From: Sphingobium sp. WTD-1 | GTDB taxonomy: Bacteria; Pseudomonadota; Alphaproteobacteria; Sphingomonadales; Sphingomonadaceae | NCBI RefSeq assembly: GCF_030128825.1 | Contig: NZ_CP119127.1 | Coordinates: forward strand, 3,472,001 to 3,536,000 | Direction of reading: 5' to 3' | DNA: 64,000 bases | Shown: piece by piece, positions 8,920-17,731 of the stretch | How positions within the stretch are numbered: position 1 is the first letter of the stretch | Layout of the letters: every line of letters starts with the position of its first letter | The notes under the pieces: model-generated | Seen by the model: only the letters and a program-made list of their open reading frames with translations | What the model was told of the DNA's origin: nothing | The model's database searches: none | Position numbers and translations under genes: made by a program

Positions 8920-9345
8920 ATGGTCGCCATCCCCGTCACCCGTTCCATCGCGATCGATAGCGACGAGATTGTCGAGAGCTTCGCGCGCGCGTCGGGGCCG
9001 GGCGGCCAGCATGTGAACACCACCGACAGCGCGGTGATGCTGCGCTTCGACGTGGCCGCCTCGACGGGACTGCCCGATGTAGTGAAGCAGCGGCTGGCCG
9101 ACCTCGCCGGATCGCGCATGACCCGCGACGGCGTGCTGATCCTGCGCAGCGAGGGGGCGCGGTCGCAGTTGCTCAACCGGCAGGAGGTGCGCGAGCGGCT
9201 GTTCGCGCTGATCCGCGAGGCGACGATCGTGCCCAAGAAGCGGCGCCCGACCAAGCCGACCAAGGCATCGCAGAAGCGCCGGGTCGACGGCAAGGTCAAG
9301 CGCGCAGCCGTGAAACAGGGACGCGGCCGGGTCAGGATGGACTAG
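8920..9345 (+). CDS. arfB: Peptide-chain-release-factor-like protein, ArfB type
   Basis: 141-aa single-domain release factor. It has the catalytic GGQ motif in ASGPGGQHVNTTDSAVMLRFD (GGQ at 28-30) and lacks codon-recognition domains. The C-terminal tail is strongly basic (KKRRPTKPTKASQKRR onward), which in ArfB/YaeJ inserts into the empty mRNA channel of stalled ribosomes. The length matches ArfB (about 140 aa). The start ATG 8920 follows the pseudouridine synthase stop by 16 nt. Its role is rescue of non-stop ribosomes by hydrolysing peptidyl-tRNA. It ends tail-to-tail 3 nt from the GT39-like gene. Confidence 0.88.
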   Translation: MVAIPVTRSIAIDSDEIVESFARASGPGGQHVNTTDSAVMLRFDVAASTGLPDVVKQRLADLAGSRMTRDGVLILRSEGARSQLLNRQEVRERLFALIREATIVPKKRRPTKPTKASQKRRVDGKVKRAAVKQGRGRVRMD

Positions 9346-9348
9346 ACG

Positions 9349-10959
9349 TCAGTGAACGGTACGGCAGGCCGCTCCGTCCGCCGGCCGGACCGGCCAGTGC
9401 AGATAATATTTCCCGATCCGCTGCTCGCGGGGATAGGCCTGCGCGATCGCGGCAGCGACCTGCGGATTGTAGCGCTGCTTGAAAAGCGTCTCGTCGGGGC
9501 GCCCCTCGTTCACGAAGAAGCCGAAGCAGTGCGCCTCTACCAGCGCGGCAAAGGCCGCCTGATCATAAACTTTCTTCGCCCCCAATTCTGCGGTGATCGC
9601 CGATTCCCATTGCACCGGACGCCCCGCGCGAAGGAGGAAGGTCATATCGTCGGCGATGACCGGCCGTGACGAAGCGGCAATCATCCGTTCGATCGGCGCG
9701 CGCTCGCTGGCGAGGGCAGGCAGGACGCGGTGATCAGGCAAGCCCATGTACATGGCGAACAACTGGGCCGGCAGGGCCGCGAACGCCAACAAGGTCAGCA
9801 CGATCGACGGCGGCGCCGTGGTTGCCTGGGCCGGACCGGCCAGTGCGCGTTCCACACAGGGCCTGATCGCCAGCGCCGCGAAGATCGCCACCGCCGACAG
9901 CCATTCGATCATATAATTATAGCCGGACCCCGACTTCATCATGCCCAGCATCATGATCGCCTTGATCACGAAGAAGAGCAGCATCATCGCCAGCGCCATG
10001 AGATGCGGCTGGCCGGCGATCGCCCGCCGCAGGCCGCTGGCGTCGGCCGCTGCCCGCAGCGCCCGCCAACCAGCAACGCACCCCAGGCAGCCCAGGATGA
10101 CCAACGCACCATGCATCATCAGTTGCGGCACGAAGATGTCGAGCAGCAGCCTAGGGTCGAAGCGGTTCACATTATAGCTGACGACATGGCGCAGGAAACC
10201 GCCCTGAGTCTGCCATTCCAGCAGGCCAAGGGCGAGCAGGCTGATGATGGCGGAAAAGACGATGCCCCTGATCGCCAGTCGCGGGTGGGTCCAGAGCAGG
10301 ACGGCGAAGACGGCGGCAGGCGCCGCAAACGAAATCTGCTTGGCGTACATGGCGAGGACGAACATCAGGCCCGCCCCATAGATGGCGGCCTGCCGCGATG
10401 GCGCGCGCAGCCCCAGTAAAATGCCCGCCAGGCCGAAGGCGCCGGCGATCATGTCCACCCGCATCAGCGGCGTCCACATGCGCACGGGGAAGCAGGACAG
10501 GAAGAGCAGCCCGGCCAGAAGCGCACAGACCATGCGGACCCGGCGATCCTCGGTCGCCGGGATCATGCGGTCGACCAGCGCGCCGACCATCCAGGCCGTC
10601 GCAACGGTCGACAGGATCGATACGGTCCGTCCTGCAAACAGTTCGTCCATCCCGGTCGCCCAGGCCAGCAGGCCGGAAGCGACATGATAGACGGGGGGAT
10701 AATGATAGACGATCGCGGGATAGGTTTGCAGCGGGGCATAGCCCCTGCCCGCCATGATATCGCGCATCTGTTGCCAGACGATGCCTTCGCCATAATCGAG
10801 CTGATAGCGATAGCTCAGCGCTTCACGCACATAGCCCGCCAGGTCGAGCAGATGCCATGCCAGCAGCGAGAGCAGGATCGCCAGCCCGCCGATCGCCAGC
10901 AGCCGGTCGAAATGGACGAGCTGGGTCGCGGGACGCGCTTGCAGCAGCGGACCGGTCAT
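9349..10959 (-). CDS. Polytopic membrane protein, GT39/glucosyltransferase-like
   Basis: About 536-aa integral membrane protein with around ten hydrophobic segments. After TM1 (LLAIGGLAILLSLLAWHLLDL) comes a periplasmic loop with YQLDYGEGIVWQQM, the acidic-loop arrangement typical of GT-C glycosyltransferases (GT39/ArnT type) that use polyprenyl-phosphate sugars. The start ATG 10959 overlaps the methyltransferase stop in an ATGA junction; an upstream ATG at 11043 would run well into that gene. It is the last gene of a GtrA/GT2/methyltransferase/GT-C operon, so it probably takes a lipid-linked sugar made by the GT2 and adds it to an envelope acceptor. The acceptor is unknown. Confidence 0.75.
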   Translation of the reverse strand: MTGPLLQARPATQLVHFDRLLAIGGLAILLSLLAWHLLDLAGYVREALSYRYQLDYGEGIVWQQMRDIMAGRGYAPLQTYPAIVYHYPPVYHVASGLLAWATGMDELFAGRTVSILSTVATAWMVGALVDRMIPATEDRRVRMVCALLAGLLFLSCFPVRMWTPLMRVDMIAGAFGLAGILLGLRAPSRQAAIYGAGLMFVLAMYAKQISFAAPAAVFAVLLWTHPRLAIRGIVFSAIISLLALGLLEWQTQGGFLRHVVSYNVNRFDPRLLLDIFVPQLMMHGALVILGCLGCVAGWRALRAAADASGLRRAIAGQPHLMALAMMLLFFVIKAIMMLGMMKSGSGYNYMIEWLSAVAIFAALAIRPCVERALAGPAQATTAPPSIVLTLLAFAALPAQLFAMYMGLPDHRVLPALASERAPIERMIAASSRPVIADDMTFLLRAGRPVQWESAITAELGAKKVYDQAAFAALVEAHCFGFFVNEGRPDETLFKQRYNPQVAAAIAQAYPREQRIGKYYLHWPVRPADGAACRTVH

Positions 10960-11594
10960 GCGCGCGGCCGGGCCACGATCAGCATCTGCTTGCCGAGCGG
11001 CTTGAACGGTGAATGCAGATAGGCCCACACCAGCAACGGCCAAGTCGGCAGGCGCGACTTGACGCTGAGCGGCAGGAAGCGCGGCCGCACATCAACCACC
11101 TCCCATCCATGCGCCGCCAGAAGATCGGGCAGGCTGACATGCGAATAGATGGCGACATGGGTATAGTCGTCGAAATATTCGCGATAGGCGTAGCGATAAT
11201 TGGGCTGGAGCATGGTGAGGCTGCCGCGCGCCGACAATTTCGGCCTCAGCGCGGCTAGCAGGCGGACCAGGGCCTCCTGTGGCAGATGCTCGAACAGGTT
11301 GGACGCGAAGGCATAGTCGATCGCGCCATCTTCCAGTCCGGCAAGATCGTCCGCCGGCCCCACGATCGTTTCGACCCCGGAAGCGACATGATCGACCATG
11401 CCCGGCCACATATCGAGCGCGATGCGGCGCCGGGCGACGACGTTATTGATGAAATCGCCATAGCCGGCCCCCAGATCGAGCACCGTGTCGGCGGGACGGA
11501 CATGGTGGCAGAAATGATAGCGCCACAACGCCTGCCAGACGCTGGTGCGGCGGCCATCCTCGGTCAGGCGAGAAGCATGATAATCCCCGCTCAT
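10956..11594 (-). CDS. Class I SAM-dependent methyltransferase
   Basis: 212-aa methyltransferase. The SAM-binding motif I is clear in DTVLDLGAGYGDFINNV, with the acidic residue after the next strand in RIALDMWPGM, and a motif-IV-like FASNLFEHLPQEALV. The start ATG 11594 overlaps the GT2 stop by 4 nt (ATGA); a start at 11609 is possible. Its position between a polyprenyl-sugar GT2 and a GT-C protein suggests it methylates a sugar or lipid-linked intermediate, an inference from the operon. Confidence 0.85.
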   Translation of the reverse strand: MSGDYHASRLTEDGRRTSVWQALWRYHFCHHVRPADTVLDLGAGYGDFINNVVARRRIALDMWPGMVDHVASGVETIVGPADDLAGLEDGAIDYAFASNLFEHLPQEALVRLLAALRPKLSARGSLTMLQPNYRYAYREYFDDYTHVAIYSHVSLPDLLAAHGWEVVDVRPRFLPLSVKSRLPTWPLLVWAYLHSPFKPLGKQMLIVARPRA

Positions 11595-12634
11595 GCGTAG
11601 CGCTTCCAACCGCCCAGCATGCCCAGGATCATCCGCATGCCCACGACAAAGCCACGCCAGTTGTTGACGTTACCGCCCTTGCTTACCCCGATGCGGGGAT
11701 GGAAGGTGATCGGGCATTCGAGCAGGATCAAGCCATTGCCGAGCGCGGTATCCAGGAAATGCGCGTTGAATTCCAGATTGACTGCAGGATTGAGGCGACG
11801 CAGCAGGGGAATGAGCGCATCCGTGCGGCATAATTTATAGGTCGTACCGACATCGGTGATCGTGCCCCGCCCCAGATGCTTGGCCTCCAGCAATTTTCCG
11901 ACGAAAATATTGCCATAATACATGAAGGTGCTGAGTTGGGTGATATATTGACGCAAGGGTTCGACCGTCCGCGTCCCATTCACGATGTCGGCATGCGGCG
12001 CATAGGCCAACAGCTTTTCGATATCATAAGCGCGGAAAGTGCTGTCCCCTTCGCACAGCACGACAAATTCGGTGTCGAGATATTTCACGCCCTCTTCGAG
12101 GCAGCGATAGACGCAGCGGCCATAGCCGGGCGCCATTTCATTGAAGGTAATCGCGCCGGCGGCCTGCGCGCGCTCGAACGTCTGATCGCTGCTGTTGTTG
12201 CTGACGACGATGACCCGTTCGACCAGCGGATGGGCGAGGAAATCCTCGACCGCACCGGCGATGCTGTCCTCGTCATTATAGGCGGTCAGCGCGACGGTGA
12301 CGCGCCGCCGACGGACCGGCTCGAACCGGACCGGAATATCGGGCTTCTTGCTGCCGAACAGGACGAGAAGATCGAACAATGCCAGCGCAAGGCCCAGCAT
12401 GATCGGAACCCCGCTATACCAGACCAGCCATGCCGCCACCGGATCGAGCAGAGCATGCAGCCCAAGCAGATAGCGGGGGATAACGAGCACGACCCCCAGG
12501 AGATAGGTCACTATGCCCAGCGAAAAGAACAGCACTCCGTAAAGAAGAAAGGGCGTTCTGTTCCTGTTGTTTCCGATGTTCACCAATGCCTGCCCCTCGC
12601 GATCCTTACCGCTCGGCTTTGGCACTAGGTCCAT
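11591..12634 (-). CDS. Glycosyltransferase family 2, polyprenyl-phosphate-sugar type
   Basis: Up to 347 aa. Two N-terminal membrane segments (FLLYGVLFFSLGIVTYLLGVVL and GVPIMLGLALALFDLLVLF) precede a GT-A domain with VALTAYNDEDSIAGAVEDF, VIVVSNNSSDQT and the DxD-position CEGDST. The fold is that of DPM1-like enzymes that charge undecaprenyl phosphate with a sugar. An internal GTG at 12583 with a GGGGCAGG just upstream is an alternative start. It lies directly after the GtrA gene, whose product is the usual flippase partner for such lipid-linked sugars. Confidence 0.85.
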   Translation of the reverse strand: MDLVPKPSGKDREGQALVNIGNNRNRTPFLLYGVLFFSLGIVTYLLGVVLVIPRYLLGLHALLDPVAAWLVWYSGVPIMLGLALALFDLLVLFGSKKPDIPVRFEPVRRRRVTVALTAYNDEDSIAGAVEDFLAHPLVERVIVVSNNSSDQTFERAQAAGAITFNEMAPGYGRCVYRCLEEGVKYLDTEFVVLCEGDSTFRAYDIEKLLAYAPHADIVNGTRTVEPLRQYITQLSTFMYYGNIFVGKLLEAKHLGRGTITDVGTTYKLCRTDALIPLLRRLNPAVNLEFNAHFLDTALGNGLILLECPITFHPRIGVSKGGNVNNWRGFVVGMRMILGMLGGWKRYA

Positions 12635-12649
12635 ATGGTTAACGAAGGG

Positions 12650-13063
12650 TCAAATCGGCGCGCGCGCCGAAATGAATATCCAGCGCCGGGCAATCGCGAA
12701 GGTGACAAGCGGCGTCACCGCCACCATCGGCATGATCGGCGTCCAGCGCGCCTGCCCCGCCACATCGGTTAGCAGCCAGACCCACAGGGAATTGAGGCCA
12801 AGCGCCCCCAGGGACAGGATGCAGTAGCCAGCGATGCTCTTCCGGTCAGCCCGCTCCTGTCGAAAACTGAACCGGCGATGCGCTTCATAGCTCAGCATCA
12901 ACTGGATGAGATAGGCGACCAGATTGGCGGCGAGCGGTGCCATTCCGATGGAAACGGCACACAGATAATAGGTTGCAACGGCAACGACCGCCACGCCGCC
13001 ACCGCTGATCGCAAAACGGACAAGGGCGCTGGACCGCAAATGATGAAGGACAGCAAGCATCAC
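12650..13063 (-). CDS. GtrA-family membrane protein
   Basis: 137-aa protein with four predicted transmembrane helices: VRFAISGGGVAVVAVATYYL, APLAANLVAYLIQLMLSYEAHRRFSF, ILSLGALGLNSLWVWLL and WTPIMPMVAVTPLVTFAIARRWIF. The F-x-x-x-G opening (RFAISGG) and the YEAHRRFSF block are typical of GtrA proteins, proposed to flip undecaprenyl-phosphate-linked glucose. It is the first gene of the glycosylation operon reading left; the divergent fRMsr gene begins 87 nt away. Confidence 0.88.
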   Translation of the reverse strand: MMLAVLHHLRSSALVRFAISGGGVAVVAVATYYLCAVSIGMAPLAANLVAYLIQLMLSYEAHRRFSFRQERADRKSIAGYCILSLGALGLNSLWVWLLTDVAGQARWTPIMPMVAVTPLVTFAIARRWIFISARAPI

Positions 13064-13150
13064 GGGGCGGCATAAGGCCGTTGCCTTAAACTCCGCTTAA
13101 TCATCTGCCCCTCTAGGCAGGGGTGCATGCGCCATCCTATATGCGTCCCC

Positions 13151-13636
13151 ATGTATGATTTCGCCCCCGCTGCCGACGCCGACAAGGCGACGCTTTACGC
13201 CGATCTTCTGTCCGCTGCCGATGCGCTGACCCGCGACGAACCCGATGCGGTCGCCAATATGGCGAACCTGTCGGCGCTGATCTGGCAGTTCCTGCCCGAC
13301 CTTAACTGGGCCGGCTTCTATCGCATGGTCGAGGATGAACTGGTGCTGGGGCCTTTTCAGGGCAAGGCGGCCTGCATCCGCATCCCGTTGGGCCGCGGCG
13401 TGTGCGGCACCGCGGCGCAGACGCGCGAGACGCAGCTGGTGGCCGATGTCCATGCCTTTCCCGGCCATATCGCCTGCGACGCGGCGAGCGCGTCCGAGAT
13501 CGTCGTGCCGGTGGTGCATGACGGCCGGCTGATCGGCGTGCTGGACCTGGACAGCCCCCGCCCCGCCCGGTTCGACAGTGCCGACCAGCAGGGGCTGGAA
13601 GAACTGGTCGCGCGGGTCGCCGGCCGCATTGGCTGA
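13151..13636 (+). CDS. msrC: Free methionine-(R)-sulfoxide reductase (GAF domain)
   Basis: 161-aa single GAF-domain protein that reduces free methionine-R-sulfoxide with thioredoxin. Three cysteines lie at residues 75 (KAACIR), 85 (GVCGTA) and 109 (HIACDA), with the same spacing (10 and 24) as the catalytic cysteines of E. coli YebR/fRMsr. The conserved LNWAGFY and LDLDSP blocks are present. The ATG at 13151 (MYDF) matches the usual start of the family; the longer frame from 13127 adds eight untypical residues. Confidence 0.9.
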   Translation: MYDFAPAADADKATLYADLLSAADALTRDEPDAVANMANLSALIWQFLPDLNWAGFYRMVEDELVLGPFQGKAACIRIPLGRGVCGTAAQTRETQLVADVHAFPGHIACDAASASEIVVPVVHDGRLIGVLDLDSPRPARFDSADQQGLEELVARVAGRIG

Positions 13637-13689
13637 TCGCCGCCCTGCCCCGTTCCGGGACAGGATTTCATAAGCCGAACATGGCGTTG

Positions 13690-13732
13690 CACGGATCGTC
13701 ATGCTAATTTCCGCGTTAGCATGATGACCGTG
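13690..13732. promoter_or_regulatory. Long interrupted palindrome upstream of the RcnB-like gene
   Basis: Perfect 9-bp arms TCATGCTAA / TTAGCATGA around an 8-nt centre, flanked by a second pair CACGG / CCGTG. It ends 40 nt before the RcnB-like start. It could be a repressor operator or a 5'-leader hairpin. There is no T-run, so a terminator for the upstream gene is less likely. Confidence 0.5.
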
Positions 13733-13772
13733 CGGGCGGCCCGACGCCCCTGCAGGAACAGGGAGCATGATG

Positions 13773-14639
13773 ATGGCCGCGCGCTTTTTCTCTGCCAGCA
13801 GCGCCATAGCGCTGATCGCCAGCCTTGCGGGACCGGTTGCCGCGCAGGCACCGGTCGCATCCGGCACGAGCGTGGTCCGCACCACCACCACGGCGACGAC
13901 AACGACCGCCACTGCCCATCGCTGGGGGCCGCGCTATGACGGGCGCTGGTATGCCGGTTGGGCGGCGCCGGGCGGCTGGCAAAGCTATCAGCAGCCGCGC
14001 GTGGGCTTTGCCCTGCCCGCCTACTGGGTCCATCCACGCTTCTTCATCGCCAATTATGGCGCCTATGGCCTGCCGGCACCGACCAGCGGCTATGGCTGGT
14101 CGCGCTATTATGACGATGCGGTGATGACCGACCAATATGGCCGGGTGCGCGACGTGCGCAGCGGCATCGACTGGTCGCGCTATGAGGGCGGCTATGAAGA
14201 GGGTGCGGCGCAGCCGGCCGTCATCGCCAGTTCCGGTGGCGAGGCCGGCTATAGTGCGCCCGACGACATGGTGACCTATAGCCCCGCGCCGCAGCCTACG
14301 CCGCAGCCCGCCCCGTCCAGCCGCCCCGGCGTGGATTATGATGCGCCCGCCTATGCCAGCAGCGCCGTCAGCCCGAGCGCGCCGACGGTGACGACTGTTG
14401 CGGCGGCTCCGATGCCTCCGCCAGCATCGGTGGCGGCGACGAGCGGCACGCACTGGTCGAACCAGCCGGCGGCCACGACCGTCGTGTCGGCCGCTCCGCC
14501 GGTGCCCGGCCTGCCGCCGGGCGGCTATATTTCGGGCGGCTTCTATTATCCGCCGCCGCTGGTGACGACCATCATCATCAATCCCGACGGCACGACCCAG
14601 GCGACGACTCGCTACGCGACCGAGGCGGCGCCGCGCTGA
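13773..14639 (+). CDS. Secreted RcnB-like protein with Pro/Ala/Thr-rich region
   Basis: 288-aa exported protein. A signal peptide (ARFFSASSAIALIASLAGPVAAQ) is followed by a Thr-rich linker and an RcnB-type block: YDGRWYAGW, LPAYWVHPRFFIANYGAYGLP and SGYGWSRYYDDAVMTDQYGRVRDV. RcnB in E. coli is a periplasmic protein affecting nickel/cobalt homeostasis. Residues about 140-288 are a low-complexity tail rich in Pro, Ala, Ser and Thr, ending GGYISGGFYYPPP. This is much longer than RcnB (about 110 aa), so function by homology is weak. The third ATG (13773) has GGGAG at good distance. A strong palindrome lies upstream. Confidence 0.72.
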   Translation: MAARFFSASSAIALIASLAGPVAAQAPVASGTSVVRTTTTATTTTATAHRWGPRYDGRWYAGWAAPGGWQSYQQPRVGFALPAYWVHPRFFIANYGAYGLPAPTSGYGWSRYYDDAVMTDQYGRVRDVRSGIDWSRYEGGYEEGAAQPAVIASSGGEAGYSAPDDMVTYSPAPQPTPQPAPSSRPGVDYDAPAYASSAVSPSAPTVTTVAAAPMPPPASVAATSGTHWSNQPAATTVVSAAPPVPGLPPGGYISGGFYYPPPLVTTIIINPDGTTQATTRYATEAAPR

Positions 14640-14705
14640 GCCGTCTGGAACCGCAACCATGGGTTGGTGCGTTGACGGGCGGGATCAGATGACGGGAGTG
14701 GCGCT

Positions 14706-15083
14706 ATGCTGCATCATGTATCGGTGGGCACCAATGATGTGGCGCGGGCGCGGGCCTTCTACGACCCGCTGATGGCGCTGCTGGGCTATCGCAGCCTGCG
14801 CGACCATCCCCATTCGCTCGACTATGGCGTGACCGACGTGGTGTTCAGCGTCGAGACGCCGGTCGATGGCGCGCCCGCGAGCGCGGGCAACGGCATCCAT
14901 ATCTGCTTCGTCGCCGCCGATCGCGGCGCGGTCGACGGATTTCATCGGCTGGCGCTGGAACTGGGCGGCAGCGATGCCGGGCCGCCGGGCGTGCGGCCGC
15001 AATATGACGATCATTATTATGGTGCGTTCGTGCGCGACCCCGACGGCAACAAGATAGAGGCGGTCACTTTTTCGGCGCGATAG
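14706..15083 (+). CDS. VOC (glyoxalase/bleomycin-resistance fold) family protein
   Basis: 125-aa single VOC-domain protein. It begins MLHHVSVGTNDVARARAFYDPLMALLG, the usual first beta-alpha unit with a metal-ligand His, and ends DHYYGAFVRDPDGNKIEAV, the conserved second half with the terminal Glu ligand. The substrate is not deducible. Its last 20 bp overlap the 3' end of the convergent PAS-GGDEF-EAL gene. Confidence 0.88.
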   Translation: MLHHVSVGTNDVARARAFYDPLMALLGYRSLRDHPHSLDYGVTDVVFSVETPVDGAPASAGNGIHICFVAADRGAVDGFHRLALELGGSDAGPPGVRPQYDDHYYGAFVRDPDGNKIEAVTFSAR

Positions 15084-17610
15084 GCGCCGCGCCGCGCGCG
15101 GCGAGGACCGATGCGGCGGGCTGCGGCCGGCCATAATGATAGCCCTGCGCGATATGGCAGCCGTGCTGGAGCAGCAAAGCGGCCTGTTCGGCGGTCTCCA
15201 CGCCTTCGGCCACCACCTCCATCCGGAAGCTGCTTCCGAGCTTGATGACGGCGTCGACAATGGCGGCGTCGCCGGCATCGCTGTCGACATGGCTGACGAA
15301 GCTGCGGTCGATCTTCAGCACATTGACCGGATATTGCTTGAGGTGGCTGAGCGAGGCGAAGCCGGTGCCGAAATCGTCGAGGGCGATGCGCACCCCGCCG
15401 CGCGCGAACCGATCAAGCGCGCGCGCGACCTGATCGGCGCCGCGGCCAAGGAAGACCGACTCGGTCACCTCGATCTCGAAATTCTGTGCCGGCACGCCAT
15501 GCTGATCCAGCCGGGCCAGGACATGATCGGCGAAATCGGCCTGGAGCAGATCCGCCGCCGAGGCATTGACCGCCACCCGGCCGGGATCGAAGCCCATCCG
15601 GAGCCATGTCGCCATGTCGTGCAGCACCGCATCAAGCATGAGGTCAGTCAGACGGATGGCCAGTTCGCCATGCTCGAAGGCGGCGGCGATGGTGGCAGGC
15701 GCCTGCACCCCAAGCCGGGGATGCTGCCAGCGCAGCAACGCCTCATAGCCCAGCACCTGCCCGCTGCGCATGTCGACCTTGGGCTGATAATAGGGTTCGA
15801 CCAGTCGCTCGGCGATCACCTGACGCGCCATGTGGATCATCGAACTGCGCTGCTGCGCGTCGGCGCGCAACTGGGAATGGAACATGGTGAGCCGGCTGCG
15901 ACCGCTCGCCTTCGACGCATAGAGCGCCAGGTCGGCGGCCTTGAACAGTTCGTGCGCATCATCGCCATGTTCGCCGAACACGGCGCCCCCGACACTGACA
16001 CCGGCTTCGAGCAATTGCCCCTGATAGGCGAAGGGCACCCGCATCTTGTCCAATATCGCCTGGCTGCAGGCCTGCACGGTCGCACTATCCACCAGCGAGG
16101 CAGCGATCAGGCCGAATTCGTCGCCGCCCAGGCGCCCGACCACCGCATCGGACGGCGCCGCCGCAGCCAGACGCTCGGCAAAGCCGCAGAGCAGCGCATC
16201 GCCCGCGTCATGGCCGAGCGAATCGTTGATCCGCTTGAGATCATCAATGTCGAACAGCATCAGGCCGAAGCCCGCGCCGGTCGGGCGCGCCTGATCCGCC
16301 AGTTCCTCCAGCACGCCCTGCCACAATGTCCGGTTGGGCAGCCGCGTCATCGGATCGTGGGTGGCAGCCCAGCGGATACGTTCTTCCGCATCGCGCTGTT
16401 CGGTGACGTCGAGGAAGGTGACGATGATCCGGCGCAACTGGCCGACTTCGGTGCGCGTCGCCCAGCCGGTGCTGCGAATCCAGCGCAGCGCGCCATTGTC
16501 GGCGCGATGGACGCGCAGGGTCGCCTCGAAATGCGGCGGCAGGACATTGGCGGCAACGCCGTCCATCATCGCCTTGAGCTTGTGGCGATCATCGGGATGC
16601 ACCAGCGACAGGGCCAGTTCGGTGGTCGCCGGCGCGTCCGCCGTCAGGCCCAGCATCGCCCGGAATTCCGCCGACCAGCTACGCTGGCCCGACCGTGCGT
16701 CATAGTCCCAGATGCCGAGCCGCGCCGACTGCACCGCGAGGCGGAAATGCTCCTCGCTCTCGGCCACCGCCTGCTGCGCCAGCTTCTGATTATGGATATC
16801 CTCCAGCGTGCCATACCAGCGGATGATCGCGCCCTTGCCATCGCGCCGGGCGGCCGCGCGGGCGCGCATCCAGCGATAGCTGCCATCGCGCAGGCGCAGG
16901 CGATAATCGACATCGACCGGATCGCCCGACTGGAGCCGTTCGCGCCATAGCGCCAGGGTCCGGTCCATGTCGTCAGGATGCAGGGCGTTGATCCAGCCGC
17001 CCCCCATCGCCTGTTCGGGCGAGCTGCCGGTCAGATCGCGCCAGCGCGGCCCGACCTCCTCAATCGCGCCATCGGGGGTGGCCGTCCAGGGAACCTGAGG
17101 ACTGAGCTCTACCGACCAGCGATGATGTTCGCGACTTTCCGCCAGCGCGGTTTCCAGCAGTTCAGCCTGTTTGTCGCGACGATCATGCATATCCTCGACC
17201 GTTCCATACCAGCGCCATGCCCCTGCGGGCATTGCCTGCCGCGTCATGCGGAGCAGGCACCAGCGGCTTGCGCCATCTGCGCAACGCAGGCGAACGACCA
17301 GCGGTTCCGGCTGCGACGACGCGGCGGCGGCCCGTATGATGATCCCGATATCGACCGAATCAAAGCCCTTGCGCCAGCCATGGCGCATCAGCCCCATGCG
17401 AAGCCCCCCGCCCCGCACCTCGCCCTCGACCCAGTAGGTCAGCAGGCGACCGCGACAATCCGCGAACCAGTGAATGACCGGTGGGCGTACATGCTTGATC
17501 TTGGACGATAATGCCCTGTGCGCGACATGGGCGCCGGACGGCATATGGGCCGCTGGCCCGCCAAGTTCGCGGGCGCCATCGGCAAAGCGCCGATCAGCGA
17601 AGCGATCCAT
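15064..17610 (-). CDS. PAS-PAS-PAS-GGDEF-EAL cyclic-di-GMP enzyme
   Basis: 848-aa cytoplasmic signalling protein without membrane segments. Three PAS-type sensor units span about residues 45-410 (conserved exits RWYGTVEDMHD, RWYGTLEDIHN and IIVTFLDVTEQ). A GGDEF domain follows with FDIDDLKRINDSLGHDAGD and an intact GRLGGDEF; the RxxD inhibitory site five residues upstream is absent. The C-terminal EAL domain has YEALLRWQHP, ALDDFGTGFASLSHLK and VLKIDRSFV, so both synthase and phosphodiesterase sites look complete. It may tune c-di-GMP and therefore exopolysaccharide, whose locus lies 5 kb away, but no direct link is visible. Confidence 0.92.
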   Translation of the reverse strand: MDRFADRRFADGARELGGPAAHMPSGAHVAHRALSSKIKHVRPPVIHWFADCRGRLLTYWVEGEVRGGGLRMGLMRHGWRKGFDSVDIGIIIRAAAASSQPEPLVVRLRCADGASRWCLLRMTRQAMPAGAWRWYGTVEDMHDRRDKQAELLETALAESREHHRWSVELSPQVPWTATPDGAIEEVGPRWRDLTGSSPEQAMGGGWINALHPDDMDRTLALWRERLQSGDPVDVDYRLRLRDGSYRWMRARAAARRDGKGAIIRWYGTLEDIHNQKLAQQAVAESEEHFRLAVQSARLGIWDYDARSGQRSWSAEFRAMLGLTADAPATTELALSLVHPDDRHKLKAMMDGVAANVLPPHFEATLRVHRADNGALRWIRSTGWATRTEVGQLRRIIVTFLDVTEQRDAEERIRWAATHDPMTRLPNRTLWQGVLEELADQARPTGAGFGLMLFDIDDLKRINDSLGHDAGDALLCGFAERLAAAAPSDAVVGRLGGDEFGLIAASLVDSATVQACSQAILDKMRVPFAYQGQLLEAGVSVGGAVFGEHGDDAHELFKAADLALYASKASGRSRLTMFHSQLRADAQQRSSMIHMARQVIAERLVEPYYQPKVDMRSGQVLGYEALLRWQHPRLGVQAPATIAAAFEHGELAIRLTDLMLDAVLHDMATWLRMGFDPGRVAVNASAADLLQADFADHVLARLDQHGVPAQNFEIEVTESVFLGRGADQVARALDRFARGGVRIALDDFGTGFASLSHLKQYPVNVLKIDRSFVSHVDSDAGDAAIVDAVIKLGSSFRMEVVAEGVETAEQAALLLQHGCHIAQGYHYGRPQPAASVLAARGAAPIAPKK

Positions 17611-17706
17611 CGCCCATCCCCGATTGCCGTGCCGCCCTGTTCGTCATGGCAGCGATGATGCAGGAAAAGCTTAAACAAGCCTGCACGTAACCGGAATGAC
17701 CGGGAA

Positions 17707-17721
17707 TCTGTAAATTACAGA
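17707..17721. promoter_or_regulatory. Palindrome upstream of the GGDEF-EAL gene
   Basis: Perfect 7-bp arms TCTGTAA / TTACAGA around a single A, 97 bp upstream of the GGDEF-EAL start and just after the bpt stop. It is AT-rich against its surroundings. The geometry fits a dimeric repressor site; the regulator is unknown. Confidence 0.4.
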
Positions 17722-17731
17722 AATTGCCCCG

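Noticed and set aside
15136..16950. 604-aa plus-strand frame opposite the GGDEF-EAL gene
   Set aside because: Mirror of a well-supported gene, no domain and shadow composition.
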